This document shows, piece by piece, positions 26,097 through 35,643 of a DNA stretch of 64,000 bases. The notes under the pieces are model-generated. The model ran no database searches, had not been told where the DNA came from, and worked only from the letters and a program-made list of their open reading frames with translations. A program made the position numbers and the translations under genes. This DNA is from Lentisphaerae bacterium GWF2_50_93 (GTDB lineage Bacteria > Verrucomicrobiota > Lentisphaeria > Victivallales > GWF2-50-93): the NCBI GenBank assembly GCA_001804815.1, contig MHBI01000010.1, forward strand, positions 85,300 to 149,299, given 5' to 3'. Numbering within the stretch: the stretch's first letter is position 1; each line of letters begins with the position of its first letter.

Positions 26097-29000
26097 ATGA
26101 AGTGCTTTGTCTGGAAAAAATTACTAAATGACTGGATTGCCCAGGGACCCCCTCCGGGAAACAAGTTCCTGAACGTGGATACGGATACTGTTTTCCCGGT
26201 ATTGATACGTTCCCTGCATGAGAGCCATGAACCCTCAATAATAATAGTTCCCAGGCTCAGCATTGCTGAGAATATCTCCTCATGCTTAAGTGTCTGGGGG
26301 GATCTGTGCGGAAAAAGCCTTGATCCTGTACTGGTTCCTGAAACCGAGGAAGGCGAAAGGTTCATGCCTGAAAACGAGTTCCAGCGGGTGAAAGCGCTTT
26401 ACATGGCGGCCTCTGGACAGGGAAAACTCTTCATCGCCAGCTCAATTTCGTTCACCAGCCCCGTGCCTGCCGTAGATTCCCTAGGGGAAAACACGATCAG
26501 GCTGGCGCAGGGCATGCATGTAAACCTCAAGGAGCTCATAACAAAGCTCGTGGAGCTTGACTATGATGATGAAATAGAAGTGAATACCCCGGGCGAATTC
26601 GCGAGAAGGGGCGGAATAATCGATGTTTTTTCCCCGGGCAGCGCAAATCCGGCCAGAATCGAGTTCTGGGGCGACGAAGTGAATTCCATAAGGACGTTCT
26701 CAACGGAAAGCCAGCTCACCGTCCAGAATGTCGGAGAGTACACCATCATCCCCAGGAACGCCTTCGTATCTGAAAAGACAAGTTCCTCCCTTATAAGCTA
26801 TTTCAAGGACAGGAAGACGAACCTGGTCGTAGTCAATCCCGGCGAATGCATCACTCATCTGCAGAGGTTCGGCAAGGATTCGTCCCTGGAGAATTTCACC
26901 GGGATATTGGAAAAATCCAGCGAAAACACCGTAAGCCTCCTTGATCCTGCTGACTCTTCATCGTCGGAAGACGGTTCCGACTGCGACTGCATCTCACCTG
27001 TACTGGAAATAAGAAAGACAGTCTCAGGCGAAACTGAAAGCGTATTCGGCAACCTGATGAAGAAGCTTACTGCCGGCCAGATCAGGTCATGGCAGGAGGA
27101 GGGATTCAAGGTCGCCCTCCTCGGTTCAGGCGAGAGCGGACATGAACGCATAATCTCCTGGTGCAGGGAGAATGGCATAAAAAAGGATTCCGTCGAAATC
27201 GACATCTCGGAGATAACGTCGGGATTCGTTTTGCCGAGTGCGAAACTCGCAGTCCTCACCGAGCGCGAGCTCTTCCTGATGCCCCATCAGAGATTTGCGA
27301 ATTTCGCGCCCATAAAGAAACTGAAGGAATCCCTGAAGTCCAAGGGAATGCCCACCCTCGCCGACATTGAAGAAGGGGACCATGTGGTACACACAGGCTA
27401 TGGAATCGGGCTGTTCAAGGGGTTGAAGACCGTCACCGAAAAAGGCGTTTCCCAGGAGATGCTTCAGATTGAGTTCGCGGACGATGTCACCGTTTCAGTA
27501 CCTTTGTGGCATGCCGACATGGTTTCGCGGTACACAGGCGCCGGAAGGGCGATGCCAGTATTGAGCAGGATCGGAAGCAGGAAATGGACTAAATCAAAAA
27601 TCCAGGCGATAAGATCTGTGCGGGGTCTGGCAATCGACATGATAAGGATCCAGGCGATGCGGACCCATAATCCGGGATTCGCCTTTCCAAAGGATGATCC
27701 CGACCAGCACACCTTCGAGGAGCTGTTCAGGTTCCCGGAAACTCCCGACCAGAGGCGGTCCACCGATGAGATAAAGAAGGACATGTGTTCGCCCGTACCG
27801 ATGGACCGGCTGCTGTGCGGAGACGTCGGTTATGGAAAGACAGAAGTCGCAATGCGCGCCGCGTTCAAGGCCGTGAACTCCGGAAAACAGGTCGCGATCC
27901 TCGTACCGACAACCGTTCTGGCCCAGCAGCACCTATACACCTTTTCAGAACGTTTCGCTGAATTCCCGTTCATCATCGAGATGATCAGCCGCTTCAGGAC
28001 CGCAGGAGAACAGAAAAAAATCCTCCAGGACCTGTCCGAAGGCAAGGTCGACATCATAATAGGAACCCACCGCCTCATCCAGAAGGATATCATCTTCAAG
28101 AATCTCGGTCTGATTATCGTCGACGAGGAACAGCGGTTCGGAGTCGAACACAAGGAACGCCTCAAGCACCTCAGGGCGACCGTCGACATACTCACGATGA
28201 CCGCAACCCCGATACCGAGGACCCTCTACATGGCGATGACAGGGATCCGCGATCTCAGCACGATCATGACTCCTCCCGGGCTCCGTCTTCCTGTCCAGAC
28301 GATCGTCTGCAAATTCGACGAGAAACACGTCCGCGAGGCGATCTCCAACGAGATCCAGAGGGGCGGGCAGGTCTTCTACCTGCACAACAGGATAAGCTCG
28401 ATCGAGAAAACCTGCAAGAGACTCAAGGAGATGGTCCCGTCTGCGAACTTCGCAATCGGGCACGGAAGGATGCCGGAACATGAACTCGAAAAGGTGATGA
28501 TGGATTTCCTCGATGGGAAAACAGATGTCCTTGTAAGCACCACCATCATCGAATCAGGTCTGGACATTCCGAACGCAAACACGATAATCATTGAACGGGC
28601 GGATCGTTTCGGGCTGGCGGATCTTTACCAGCTCAGGGGAAGGGTCGGCAGATGGACGCGTCAGGCCTACGCATATCTTCTGCTTCCTCCGCACACGATA
28701 CTCGACGGGACCGTGCGCGAAAGGATAAGCGCGATCAGGCGCTACACGCATCTCGGGGCCGGGTTCAAGCTGGCACTGAGGGATCTCGAGATCAGGGGCG
28801 CTGGAAACATCCTTGGAGCGGAACAGAGCGGGCATATCAACAGGATCGGATTTGATCTCTACTGCGCCTTCCTCAAATCGGCTGTCGCGGAGCTGAAAGG
28901 GAAACCGGTGAAATTCATCCCCCAGACGGATGTATTCATCGACTTCATCGACTTCACGCATGAAGCTTCCGGAAAAGGAAGGCTCTCCGCCGCACTGCCT

Positions 29001-29330
29001 CCTGAATATATCCCCTCCGACAAGCTGAGGATCGACGCCTACCGGCAATTGAGCAAGACGGCAAGCCAGGAAGAACTTGATCAGAAAGTCTCGGAGATAG
29101 AGGACAGATATGGGAAGCTTCCTGCTTGCGCCAGGAATATGATCAAAGTTTACAGAATCAGGCTTTCACTTGCCGAATCAGGATATAAATTTCTTAGCGT
29201 GAAAGAAAATGTCGTCACACTGGGTCCGGATTTGAAAAATCAGAATGGAGAGGCAAGTTTTTTTCTCAAGGAAATGAACACTGAGAAAAAATTGAATGAA
29301 CTCCACAACTTTATAAAGGGGATCAAATAG
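26097..29330 (+). CDS. mfd: transcription-repair coupling factor
   Basis: A 1077-residue ATP-dependent translocase that removes RNA polymerase stalled at DNA damage and recruits UvrA. An N-terminal UvrB-like module (residues about 1-220, with EFARRGGIIDVFSP) is followed by the RNA polymerase-interaction domain (about 423-480, GDHVVHTGYGIGLFKG). The helicase motor comes next: Walker A GDVGYGKTEVAMRAAFKA near 574, DEEQRFGVEHKERLK near 676, TATPIPRTLYMAMTG, and motif VI with QLRGRVGR. The C-terminal TRCF domain ends it. It is about 70 residues shorter than E. coli Mfd, mainly at the N-terminus. It is divergent from the sigma factor gene and three bases before a ROK kinase gene. UvrC is also in the window. 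Confidence 0.96.
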   Translation: MKCFVWKKLLNDWIAQGPPPGNKFLNVDTDTVFPVLIRSLHESHEPSIIIVPRLSIAENISSCLSVWGDLCGKSLDPVLVPETEEGERFMPENEFQRVKALYMAASGQGKLFIASSISFTSPVPAVDSLGENTIRLAQGMHVNLKELITKLVELDYDDEIEVNTPGEFARRGGIIDVFSPGSANPARIEFWGDEVNSIRTFSTESQLTVQNVGEYTIIPRNAFVSEKTSSSLISYFKDRKTNLVVVNPGECITHLQRFGKDSSLENFTGILEKSSENTVSLLDPADSSSSEDGSDCDCISPVLEIRKTVSGETESVFGNLMKKLTAGQIRSWQEEGFKVALLGSGESGHERIISWCRENGIKKDSVEIDISEITSGFVLPSAKLAVLTERELFLMPHQRFANFAPIKKLKESLKSKGMPTLADIEEGDHVVHTGYGIGLFKGLKTVTEKGVSQEMLQIEFADDVTVSVPLWHADMVSRYTGAGRAMPVLSRIGSRKWTKSKIQAIRSVRGLAIDMIRIQAMRTHNPGFAFPKDDPDQHTFEELFRFPETPDQRRSTDEIKKDMCSPVPMDRLLCGDVGYGKTEVAMRAAFKAVNSGKQVAILVPTTVLAQQHLYTFSERFAEFPFIIEMISRFRTAGEQKKILQDLSEGKVDIIIGTHRLIQKDIIFKNLGLIIVDEEQRFGVEHKERLKHLRATVDILTMTATPIPRTLYMAMTGIRDLSTIMTPPGLRLPVQTIVCKFDEKHVREAISNEIQRGGQVFYLHNRISSIEKTCKRLKEMVPSANFAIGHGRMPEHELEKVMMDFLDGKTDVLVSTTIIESGLDIPNANTIIIERADRFGLADLYQLRGRVGRWTRQAYAYLLLPPHTILDGTVRERISAIRRYTHLGAGFKLALRDLEIRGAGNILGAEQSGHINRIGFDLYCAFLKSAVAELKGKPVKFIPQTDVFIDFIDFTHEASGKGRLSAALPPEYIPSDKLRIDAYRQLSKTASQEELDQKVSEIEDRYGKLPACARNMIKVYRIRLSLAESGYKFLSVKENVVTLGPDLKNQNGEASFFLKEMNTEKKLNELHNFIKGIK

Positions 29331-29332
29331 AA

Positions 29333-30307
29333 ATGCCTGGAAAACATACTGTTGGAATAGATCTTGGAGGGACAAAAATCCTGGCGATAGTCGTGTCACC
29401 GAAACTGAAGGTCCTCGCGAGATCAAAATGCAAGACCAAGTCGGAACTTGGAATAGACGGGACCGGACGCAGGATGAAGGAGGCTTCGGAAGAGGCCCTC
29501 AAGGAAGCCGGACTCTCATGGAAGGACGTGGAAAGCATCGGGATAGCCGTCCCATCCGCGATAGATCCTGACACAGGCGACGCACTGCATTCTCCAGCGC
29601 TCGGATGGATCAACCAACCGCTGAGGAAAAGATTCCAGCAGATATTCAGGAAGAAAATTTTCCTCGAGAACGATGTCAATTGCGGCACTCTCGCCGAATT
29701 CCGCGCCGGAGCTGCCAAAGGGTACGGCACCGTAGTCGGATATTTCGTCGGGACGGGACTTGGAGGCGGCATCATCATCAACGGAAAGCTGCATACCGGC
29801 GTCCGGGGATCTGCCGGCGAACTCGGACATGAGATCATCGAATACAGGGGCAGGAAGTGCGGCTGCGGCAAGCTCGGATGCATCGAGGCCTACTGCAGCA
29901 AGACCGCGTTCTGCAGGCAGTTCCACAGGCTCATCGTGGAGGAAGGCGGGAAAAGCCTTATCAGCGAATATACCGACAACAATTTCAAGGGCATAAAAAG
30001 CAGCGTCCTTCTAAAATGCTTCAAAGCAAAAGACAAGATGACGCAAAAGGTAATTGAAAAGGGATTTTACTTCCTCGGCCTGGCCGCCGCCAACCAGGCC
30101 TCCATCATCGCGCCGGAATGCATTGTCTTCGGAGGAGGCGTCGTCGAGGCGTTCCAGAAATCGGTGATGCCCTACATCAGGAAGGGTTTCACGGAAAACC
30201 TCTTTGCTCTGTCGCCTGACGACATCAAACTCAAATTGTCCGTCCTCGGCGACGACGCAGTCCCGGTCGGAGCCGCGATATACGCAATGGAGAAGGGCGA
30301 AGTCTGA
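29333..30307 (+). CDS. ROK family sugar kinase (glucokinase-like)
   Basis: A 324-residue ROK protein. The phosphate loop VGIDLGGTKI opens the protein, the catalytic ENDVNCGTLAEF is near residues 115-126, and GTGLGGGIIING follows. The ROK zinc motif is GRKCGCGKLGCIEAYCS with the conserved Cys set near 180. No N-terminal DNA-binding domain, so it is a kinase rather than a repressor; glucose, N-acetylglucosamine or similar hexoses are likely substrates. The start lies two bases after the mfd stop with AAGGGG 11 bases upstream, so both share a transcript. Confidence 0.88.
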   Translation: MPGKHTVGIDLGGTKILAIVVSPKLKVLARSKCKTKSELGIDGTGRRMKEASEEALKEAGLSWKDVESIGIAVPSAIDPDTGDALHSPALGWINQPLRKRFQQIFRKKIFLENDVNCGTLAEFRAGAAKGYGTVVGYFVGTGLGGGIIINGKLHTGVRGSAGELGHEIIEYRGRKCGCGKLGCIEAYCSKTAFCRQFHRLIVEEGGKSLISEYTDNNFKGIKSSVLLKCFKAKDKMTQKVIEKGFYFLGLAAANQASIIAPECIVFGGGVVEAFQKSVMPYIRKGFTENLFALSPDDIKLKLSVLGDDAVPVGAAIYAMEKGEV

Positions 30308-30330
30308 TTATCTTAAGAGAGCTGATTTCA

Positions 30331-30434
30331 AAATTGCCTCAGGCAGGGCGGTTTCTCCGAAACCGCCGCCTCAATACGGACGGCTCTGAGAGCCATCCCT
30401 ACCTTGAATTCGGCAATTTTGAAATTGCCTCAGG
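30331..30434. repeat. two-hairpin palindrome bracketed by a 13-bp direct repeat
   Basis: GGCGGTTTC/GAAACCGCC (30347-30367) and GGACGGCTC/GAGCCATCC (30378-30398) end in CCCTACC (30397-30403). AAATTGCCTCAGG occurs at 30331-30343 and again at 30422-30434, flanking the element as a target duplication would. GGCAATTT/AAATTGCC forms a further palindrome at the right edge. Confidence 0.65.
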
Positions 30435-30477
30435 AAACTAATGAACAAGGAATTTCCAATAGCCAAAAGGATTTGAT

Positions 30478-31047
30478 ATGGAATCGTCATTATTCGCCAT
30501 GCTTGCCATGTTTTCCTGTCCGATTACAGCCGTATTAATCGTCGTGGCCGTCATCTACAACCTCCTTGTCTACAGGCGGAACCAGGCTGACAACGTCTTC
30601 TCCACCATCGATGTCATGCTCAAGAGGCGCTACGATCTCATTCCCAACCTCGTCGAGACCGTGAAGGGATATGCCAGACATGAGAAGGAGACTTTTGAAA
30701 AAGTCGCCGGGATAAGGGCTAAGGCGATTTCGGAAGGGACCAGCGCCAACGAGAAGGTAAATCTCGACGGCGAGATGAAATCCGCACTCGGCAGGATATT
30801 CGCCATCGCGGAGAATTATCCCGCCCTGAAGGCCGACGGGCAGTTCCTCAACCTGCAGAAGAACCTCACGGAGATGGAGGAGCAGATCGCCGCCGCACGC
30901 AGGGCATACAACGCGGCCGTGACGGATTTCAACAATTCATGCGAGATGTTCCCGACAAACATATTCGCGTCCATGTTCGGATTCCAGAAGAAGAACCTGT
31001 TCCAGATATCCGACAATGAAAAACAGCCGGTGAAGGCAACCATATGA
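30478..31047 (+). CDS. lemA: LemA family membrane protein
   Basis: A 189-residue protein with one N-terminal membrane helix (residues about 9-30, FSCPITAVLIVVAVIYNLLVY), followed by the LemA signature: NVFSTIDVMLKRRYDLIPNLVETVKGYARHEKETFEKV, then long helices and YNAAVTDFNNSCEMFPTNIFASMFGF. LemA proteins are membrane-anchored helical bundles of uncertain function, often paired with protease or DUF3137 genes. Its stop overlaps the next start by four bases, so the pair is translationally coupled. Confidence 0.92.
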   Translation: MESSLFAMLAMFSCPITAVLIVVAVIYNLLVYRRNQADNVFSTIDVMLKRRYDLIPNLVETVKGYARHEKETFEKVAGIRAKAISEGTSANEKVNLDGEMKSALGRIFAIAENYPALKADGQFLNLQKNLTEMEEQIAAARRAYNAAVTDFNNSCEMFPTNIFASMFGFQKKNLFQISDNEKQPVKATI

Positions 31048-32021
31048 AAACACTTGAAGATCTTAAAGGCTTCTATGCAAGCTCACTTTCCGCGAGCATG
31101 CGCGAACTCGAGGAGAAGAGAAAGCGGATCGCCGTCAGGATATATGCCATAATCTTCGGTTCCGTCTCAGTTCTCCTTGTCTCTTTCCTGCTGGCGCTCG
31201 CGCTGAAAAATCCGGTTGCCGTGATAATCGCATGCATCATAGTTCTTGTGCTTGGCATCATACTGTATTTAATATTCGTAAACGGTGAATCCAAGGCGTT
31301 CAGATCGGAGTTCAAGACCAGGATCGTCGGGGAAGTAGTGAAGTTCATCGACCCCAATCTCGGATATAGGCCTGAGCTGGGTGTCGGACAGGGCACATAC
31401 ATGGACAGCCAGATATTCCTCACGAATCCGGACAGGTACAAGTGCGAGGACTATGTCTCCGGAAAGATAGGCGAGACATTCATTGAGTTTTCGGAGGTCC
31501 ACTCGGAGTACAAGACCGAGACCAGGGACAGCAAAGGACACAGGCAGACACATTGGCATACCATATTCAGGGGTCTTTTCTTCATAGCGGACTTCAACAA
31601 GAATTTTTCCGGAACGACAGTAGTACTCCCGGATCTGGCGGAAAAGACGTTCGGGTTCCTCGGCAAGATCTTCCAGTCATGGAACCTGACCAGGAACGGC
31701 AAGCTGATAAAGCTGGAGGATCCCGAATTTGAAAAGCTTTTCGTAGTCTACGGCGACGACCAGATAACGGCGAGATATATTCTTACACCCGGGCTCATGC
31801 AGAGGCTTGTGGAGTTCCGGTCAAGACTCAACAACACTATCTATCTTTCGTTCAGGAATTCAAAGGTCTATGTCGCCATATCAGTCGGAAAGGATCTTTT
31901 CGAACCCAGCATCCTGTGTTCCAACGACAGGCTCGATCTGATCCGGGAGTACTTCGAGAATCTTGCACTCGCAGGGAGGATCATCGAGGAACTGAATCTT
32001 AACACCCGCATCTGGAAATAA
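31044..32021 (+). CDS. DUF3137 family membrane protein
   Basis: A 325-residue protein with two adjacent membrane helices (about residues 29-50 and 53-74: AIIFGSVSVLLVSFLLALAL and VAVIIACIIVLVLGIILYLIF). A large soluble domain follows, with FRGLFFIADFNKNFSGTTVV and RYILTPGLMQRLVEFRSRLN, matching DUF3137. The function is unknown; the pairing with LemA is seen in many bacteria and the four-base overlap here supports a joint role at the membrane. Confidence 0.85.
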   Translation: MKTLEDLKGFYASSLSASMRELEEKRKRIAVRIYAIIFGSVSVLLVSFLLALALKNPVAVIIACIIVLVLGIILYLIFVNGESKAFRSEFKTRIVGEVVKFIDPNLGYRPELGVGQGTYMDSQIFLTNPDRYKCEDYVSGKIGETFIEFSEVHSEYKTETRDSKGHRQTHWHTIFRGLFFIADFNKNFSGTTVVLPDLAEKTFGFLGKIFQSWNLTRNGKLIKLEDPEFEKLFVVYGDDQITARYILTPGLMQRLVEFRSRLNNTIYLSFRNSKVYVAISVGKDLFEPSILCSNDRLDLIREYFENLALAGRIIEELNLNTRIWK

Positions 32022-32039
32022 ATTCTGCTGGAGCAGAAT

Positions 32040-32900
32040 TTATCTCCTCATCTCCAAGCGGTATTTTTCGGGGGAAAGTCCAATAATCTGCCTGAAACGC
32101 CTGCTGAAATGCAACGGATCCGAATATCCGAACTGCTTTGCGACATCCGAAATCCTCTCAGACGAACAGGAAAGCATCTCTGCGGCTTTCATTATCTTCA
32201 GCCTGTCGACATAGTTCTTCGGGCTGGCGCCTATACTCGCCTGGAACACACGGCGGAACTGCTCCTTGCTCAGTCCGCAGAAATCGGCCATCTCCGACAC
32301 CGTCCACCACCTGTCCCTGGACACCTTGATCTCTTCGATGAGATCGCTGAGGTATGGGTTCTTTTCGCTGTCACTGTGTTTCCTGCGCTTCAGATACAGT
32401 TCGACAAGGAGGTTCTGCAGGCCGATGTTCGCCTGAATCTGGGAATCCCTTGACGGATCGGAAGTTCTCTCTATTATTGGCAGGAGCCTGCGCGCCCTGC
32501 CAATGGGAACTGTCCCATTCTTGAAAACCCCTGTCCTGAAGAGAAAATCAGCAACAGGCCCTGTAAAGCAGATTGTATCCTCCACGTACTCCGTAAGATA
32601 TCCGCTGTAGCGGTGGATGAAATGCGGACTTGCCAGTACAGCCGTCCCCTCTTCAAATATCTCGACAGGCCTGCCTTCCGTCCAGTACCAGCCACGTCCC
32701 CTTATAAGGTGGGAGATGCAGTAGAATTCAAAATACCTCGGCTCGTTCGGGGGTTCCTGCGGAGGGGAGACGCCATCCCGCCCGAACCTGAAGATCCACA
32801 GCCCGTATTTCTCGTGTACATCCTGCCTGCCGTCAGGCATCTTATGCACGCTGCAACCACCGTTCTTGACAACCACGTTGTTTACGATCGAACTGTCCAT
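32040..32900 (-). CDS. AraC family transcriptional regulator
   Basis: A 286-residue regulator. The N-terminal half has the cupin-like sensing pattern of sugar-responsive AraC proteins (YFEFYCISHLIRGRGWYWTEGRPVEIFEEGTAVLASPHFIHRY, residues about 58-100). The C-terminal 95 residues hold two helix-turn-helix motifs (WTVSEMADFCGLSKEQFRRVF and ERISDVAKQFGYSDPLHFSRRFRQIIG). It faces the lemA pair and lies downstream of the Gfo/DegT operon on the same strand. The 18-bp direct repeats upstream of that operon (35568-35607) are a candidate binding site; ligand unknown. Confidence 0.88.
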   Translation of the reverse strand: MDSSIVNNVVVKNGGCSVHKMPDGRQDVHEKYGLWIFRFGRDGVSPPQEPPNEPRYFEFYCISHLIRGRGWYWTEGRPVEIFEEGTAVLASPHFIHRYSGYLTEYVEDTICFTGPVADFLFRTGVFKNGTVPIGRARRLLPIIERTSDPSRDSQIQANIGLQNLLVELYLKRRKHSDSEKNPYLSDLIEEIKVSRDRWWTVSEMADFCGLSKEQFRRVFQASIGASPKNYVDRLKIMKAAEMLSCSSERISDVAKQFGYSDPLHFSRRFRQIIGLSPEKYRLEMRR

Positions 32901-33010
32901 GCCTTAACTTATTACAAGTATTGGTGCAATTCCAGTATCATTAACCGGGTAAAAGCGCCATGGCAAAGCTGCCCACTTACTAATAGTCTCGAAATAGTAT
33001 TTACAAAAAA

Positions 33011-33064
33011 GGCAGGGAGCTCTCGCCGAGAGCGCCGCGGACGGCTCGGCGAGCCATCCCTACC
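33011..33064. repeat. two-hairpin intergenic palindrome
   Basis: GGCAGGG opening, GCTCTC/GAGAGC (33019-33033), GGACGGCTC/GAGCCATCC (33039-33059), CCCTACC closing (33058-33064). The second hairpin is almost the same as that at 30378-30398. It is the main content of the 265-bp gap between the AraC gene and the oxidoreductase gene. Confidence 0.7.
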
Positions 33065-33165
33065 AAGATGTCAATATAATTATGGGATTATCAGTAATAC
33101 GGGATGGAAAAGGATGAGCCCCGAATCCAGGATGTCCTTTTTACTGGACTAGACCCGGCAGGCCC

Positions 33166-34233
33166 TCATTCACAGCCTGGGAACTCGGCCTTGTTGGATA
33201 AATTCGCGATCGCCTTCCTCTCAGGAAGTTTCGACTTTAGTTCCTCTATCTCGTCCGGTCCGTCGGCGAGAGGCAGCCTGACCTGTCCGCCGTAGAGAGC
33301 TGAACGTATTATGCCATTGACGATCTCACATCCCTTGAATGCGTTGTCAAAGCTGTTCTGGTGTATTTTTCCGCTGATCAGCCAGTCGGCCATCTCCTGG
33401 ATGTACGGAGGCATGTCAAGATCGTAGTTCATGGCACCTTCACCCTTTTGGACGCCCTTGGACGTCACAGCCCTCCATCCACCGTTCGTGAGGACTTCGG
33501 CGAATCCTTCCGTGCCCTGGACACAGATGCGGTTCTTGCCCCACCACTTGGCAACTTCCGGCTGGTCTGGAGCCCCTGCCCCGCATTCAACTATTCCACG
33601 TACGCCGTTGGCGAACTGTATGATTCCCTCTATGTAGTCAGGGGATGGATGGTTGTCGGAAAGCTTCGACTTCCCGGAGGCCTGGCCTATGACCCACTCT
33701 GCTTCGGCATTTCCATTGTACCACCGCATGTAGTCAACCATATGGCTCATCATATGGGTCATCCAGCCCGTGGCTCCGGCATAGATCATCTCAATCCTGC
33801 CGAGTTCACCGCTGGCGGCTATTTCCTTGACTTTCCTGTAATGGACTCCATAGCGGTGCTGGTGGCTTACAACCGCCTTGATTCCGCTTTTCTCGACAAG
33901 GGATTTGAGTACCAGAGCTTCTTTCATGCCCAGCGCCACGGGTTTTTCAAAAGCCACCATTTTCGCTCCGCAGTCAACCGCGATCTTAAGCATTTCCGTC
34001 CTGATATGCGGCATAGTGCAGAAGCAGAAGAGGTCGGGTTTGATCTCCTTCGCCATCCTGGCGGCATCTGTGCCAACAACAGGATTTCCGAGGGAAGGCG
34101 CCGCAGCCTTGAGTTTTTCAGCATCGATATCGCATATTCCTGTGACTTGGAAATTAGGATTCGCGTTGAAGGCAGTCGCATGGTGCTTGCCTCTCTTGCC
34201 CATTCCGACTATCATCACTTTGAACTTGTTCAT
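33166..34233 (-). CDS. Gfo/Idh/MocA family dehydrogenase
   Basis: A 355-residue NAD(P)-dependent sugar oxidoreductase. The Rossmann start FKVMIVGMGKRGKHHATAF is at residues 4-22, and the conserved EKPVALGMKEA (about residues 95-105) supplies the family Lys. A substrate domain with HQHRYGVHYRKVKEIAASGELGRIEMIYAG follows. The ATG at 34233 is chosen because GGAG lies 9 bases upstream. It follows the DegT aminotransferase gene on the same strand by 128 bases. That pairing suggests oxidation of a sugar or UDP-sugar to a keto form followed by transamination; this is inference. Confidence 0.88.
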   Translation of the reverse strand: MNKFKVMIVGMGKRGKHHATAFNANPNFQVTGICDIDAEKLKAAAPSLGNPVVGTDAARMAKEIKPDLFCFCTMPHIRTEMLKIAVDCGAKMVAFEKPVALGMKEALVLKSLVEKSGIKAVVSHQHRYGVHYRKVKEIAASGELGRIEMIYAGATGWMTHMMSHMVDYMRWYNGNAEAEWVIGQASGKSKLSDNHPSPDYIEGIIQFANGVRGIVECGAGAPDQPEVAKWWGKNRICVQGTEGFAEVLTNGGWRAVTSKGVQKGEGAMNYDLDMPPYIQEMADWLISGKIHQNSFDNAFKGCEIVNGIIRSALYGGQVRLPLADGPDEIEELKSKLPERKAIANLSNKAEFPGCE

Positions 34234-34361
34234 GGAATTATTCTCCATACAAGAACATGTCTTGCGACATTAACCACAAACAAATTCCCTTGAGTTCGTT
34301 AGTAGTTAAGCCCGCAAGGGCTGTTCTTAATTTTTCATTTGCGAAATTCACAGTTCCAATC

Positions 34362-35486
34362 TTACGAGTTCTTCCTGTCCCACTCAAGAACCTTCTTGAT
34401 GGAATAGTCGACTTCCTCAACAGTCAGCTCAGGGAACATCGGCAGAGAAACGCATGATGCCGCATTCTTCTCCGCGTTCGCAATCGAACCGACTATCTTG
34501 TATTCCTTGCCCCATGGGAAACCTTCCTGCTTGTGGATGGCGATGGAATAATGTGTCTTGGCATCAACACCGTTGGCGACGAGGAAATTCACAAGATCAT
34601 CGCGCTTGTTCGCATCATTTGTCTCAACGACATAGAGATGGAACACATGGCGGTATCCGGGTTTCGCGTAGGGGAGAGTCATGGCCTTCACTCCATTGAG
34701 ACCCTTTGTATACTGTTCAGCAAGCTTGATCCTGATGTCGGTCCATTCCGTGATGTGCTTCAGCTTGGCGCTGAGAACGCCCGCCTGGAGATCGTCGAGG
34801 CGGCTGTTGAATCCATATGAATGATGGTCGCGCTTGACGGAACCATGGCTGCGGAGCTTGCGTACCCTCTCGTTGATCTTGTCGTCGTTGGTGAAGAGCG
34901 CTCCGCCGTCGCCGAAACATCCGAGGTTCTTCTGGATGATGAAGCTTGTCGCAACTGCATCGGAAAGCTCGCCCTGCCTGAAGGTGTCGCCGCGTCCGTC
35001 AATGCCCTGGGCATTGTCTTCAATGACCTTCAGGTTGTGCTTCTTTGCGATCTTCGAAATCGCAGGCATGTCTGCACACTGTCCGTAGAGATGTACGGGG
35101 ATGATCGCCTTTGTCTTCGGAGTTATTGCGGCTTCGATCTTTGCAGGATCTATGCAGCGCGTCTTCTCGTCGCAGTCTACGAAAACAACCTTGCATCCGG
35201 CAATCCATGCGGCTTCAGCCGTCGCGAAAAAGGTGTTGGGATGGGTAATGACCTCATCGCCGGGGCCTATGTCCATCGCCATGAGAGCAAGCCAGATGGC
35301 ATCCGTTCCGTTTCCAACCCCGATCGCGTGCTTGGTTCCGAAATATTTGACAAGCTCGCCTTCGAATCTCTTGAGCATCGGTCCTAGGACATACTGTCCG
35401 CTCATCAGGACCTCATTCATGTTCGCATCGATTTCCTTCTTGATCTTCTCGTACTGTCTCACATGGCCATAGAAAGGCGTCTGCAT
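34362..35486 (-). CDS. DegT/DnrJ/EryC1 sugar aminotransferase
   Basis: A 374-residue PLP enzyme that makes amino sugars from keto sugars. Visible family marks: the GNGTDAIWLAL cofactor loop (58-68), VIEDNAQGIDG near 154-164, and Lys186 in FIIQKNLGCFGDGG as the PLP-binding residue. AGGAGGG lies 7 bases before the ATG. A perfect TATAAT box stands upstream without a good -35, and two direct 18-bp repeats lie further up, so an activator is likely needed. The downstream Gfo/Idh/MocA gene probably belongs to the same transcript. Confidence 0.9.
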   Translation of the reverse strand: MQTPFYGHVRQYEKIKKEIDANMNEVLMSGQYVLGPMLKRFEGELVKYFGTKHAIGVGNGTDAIWLALMAMDIGPGDEVITHPNTFFATAEAAWIAGCKVVFVDCDEKTRCIDPAKIEAAITPKTKAIIPVHLYGQCADMPAISKIAKKHNLKVIEDNAQGIDGRGDTFRQGELSDAVATSFIIQKNLGCFGDGGALFTNDDKINERVRKLRSHGSVKRDHHSYGFNSRLDDLQAGVLSAKLKHITEWTDIRIKLAEQYTKGLNGVKAMTLPYAKPGYRHVFHLYVVETNDANKRDDLVNFLVANGVDAKTHYSIAIHKQEGFPWGKEYKIVGSIANAEKNAASCVSLPMFPELTVEEVDYSIKKVLEWDRKNS

Positions 35487-35507
35487 ATAATTTCCCTCCT
35501 GTTACTT

Positions 35508-35513
35508 ATTATA
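35508..35513 (-). promoter_or_regulatory. -10 box of the DegT/Gfo operon
   Basis: TATAAT on the minus strand, 22 bases before the aminotransferase ATG. The position 17 bp upstream reads TTCCCC-like, a poor -35 box, which is typical of activator-dependent promoters. Confidence 0.5.
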
Positions 35514-35567
35514 AAATCACGATTGTTTCAGAGGGGAAATTATTTACTTAGGGAAAAATAGCAATAT

Positions 35568-35607
35568 CATGAATGTTTTATCCATCCGCCATGAACGTTA
35601 TATCCAT
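35568..35607. promoter_or_regulatory. tandem 18-bp direct repeat, candidate AraC-type operator
   Basis: CATGAATGTTTTATCCAT (35568-35585) and CATGAACGTTATATCCAT (35590-35607) agree at 16 of 18 positions and start 22 bp apart, on the same face of the helix. They lie about 65-105 bp upstream of the expected transcription start of the DegT operon. AraC proteins bind direct repeats at about this spacing. Confidence 0.55.
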
Positions 35608-35643
35608 AACATGGATTTACTGCCAAGACAACCCGCAGGGCAG

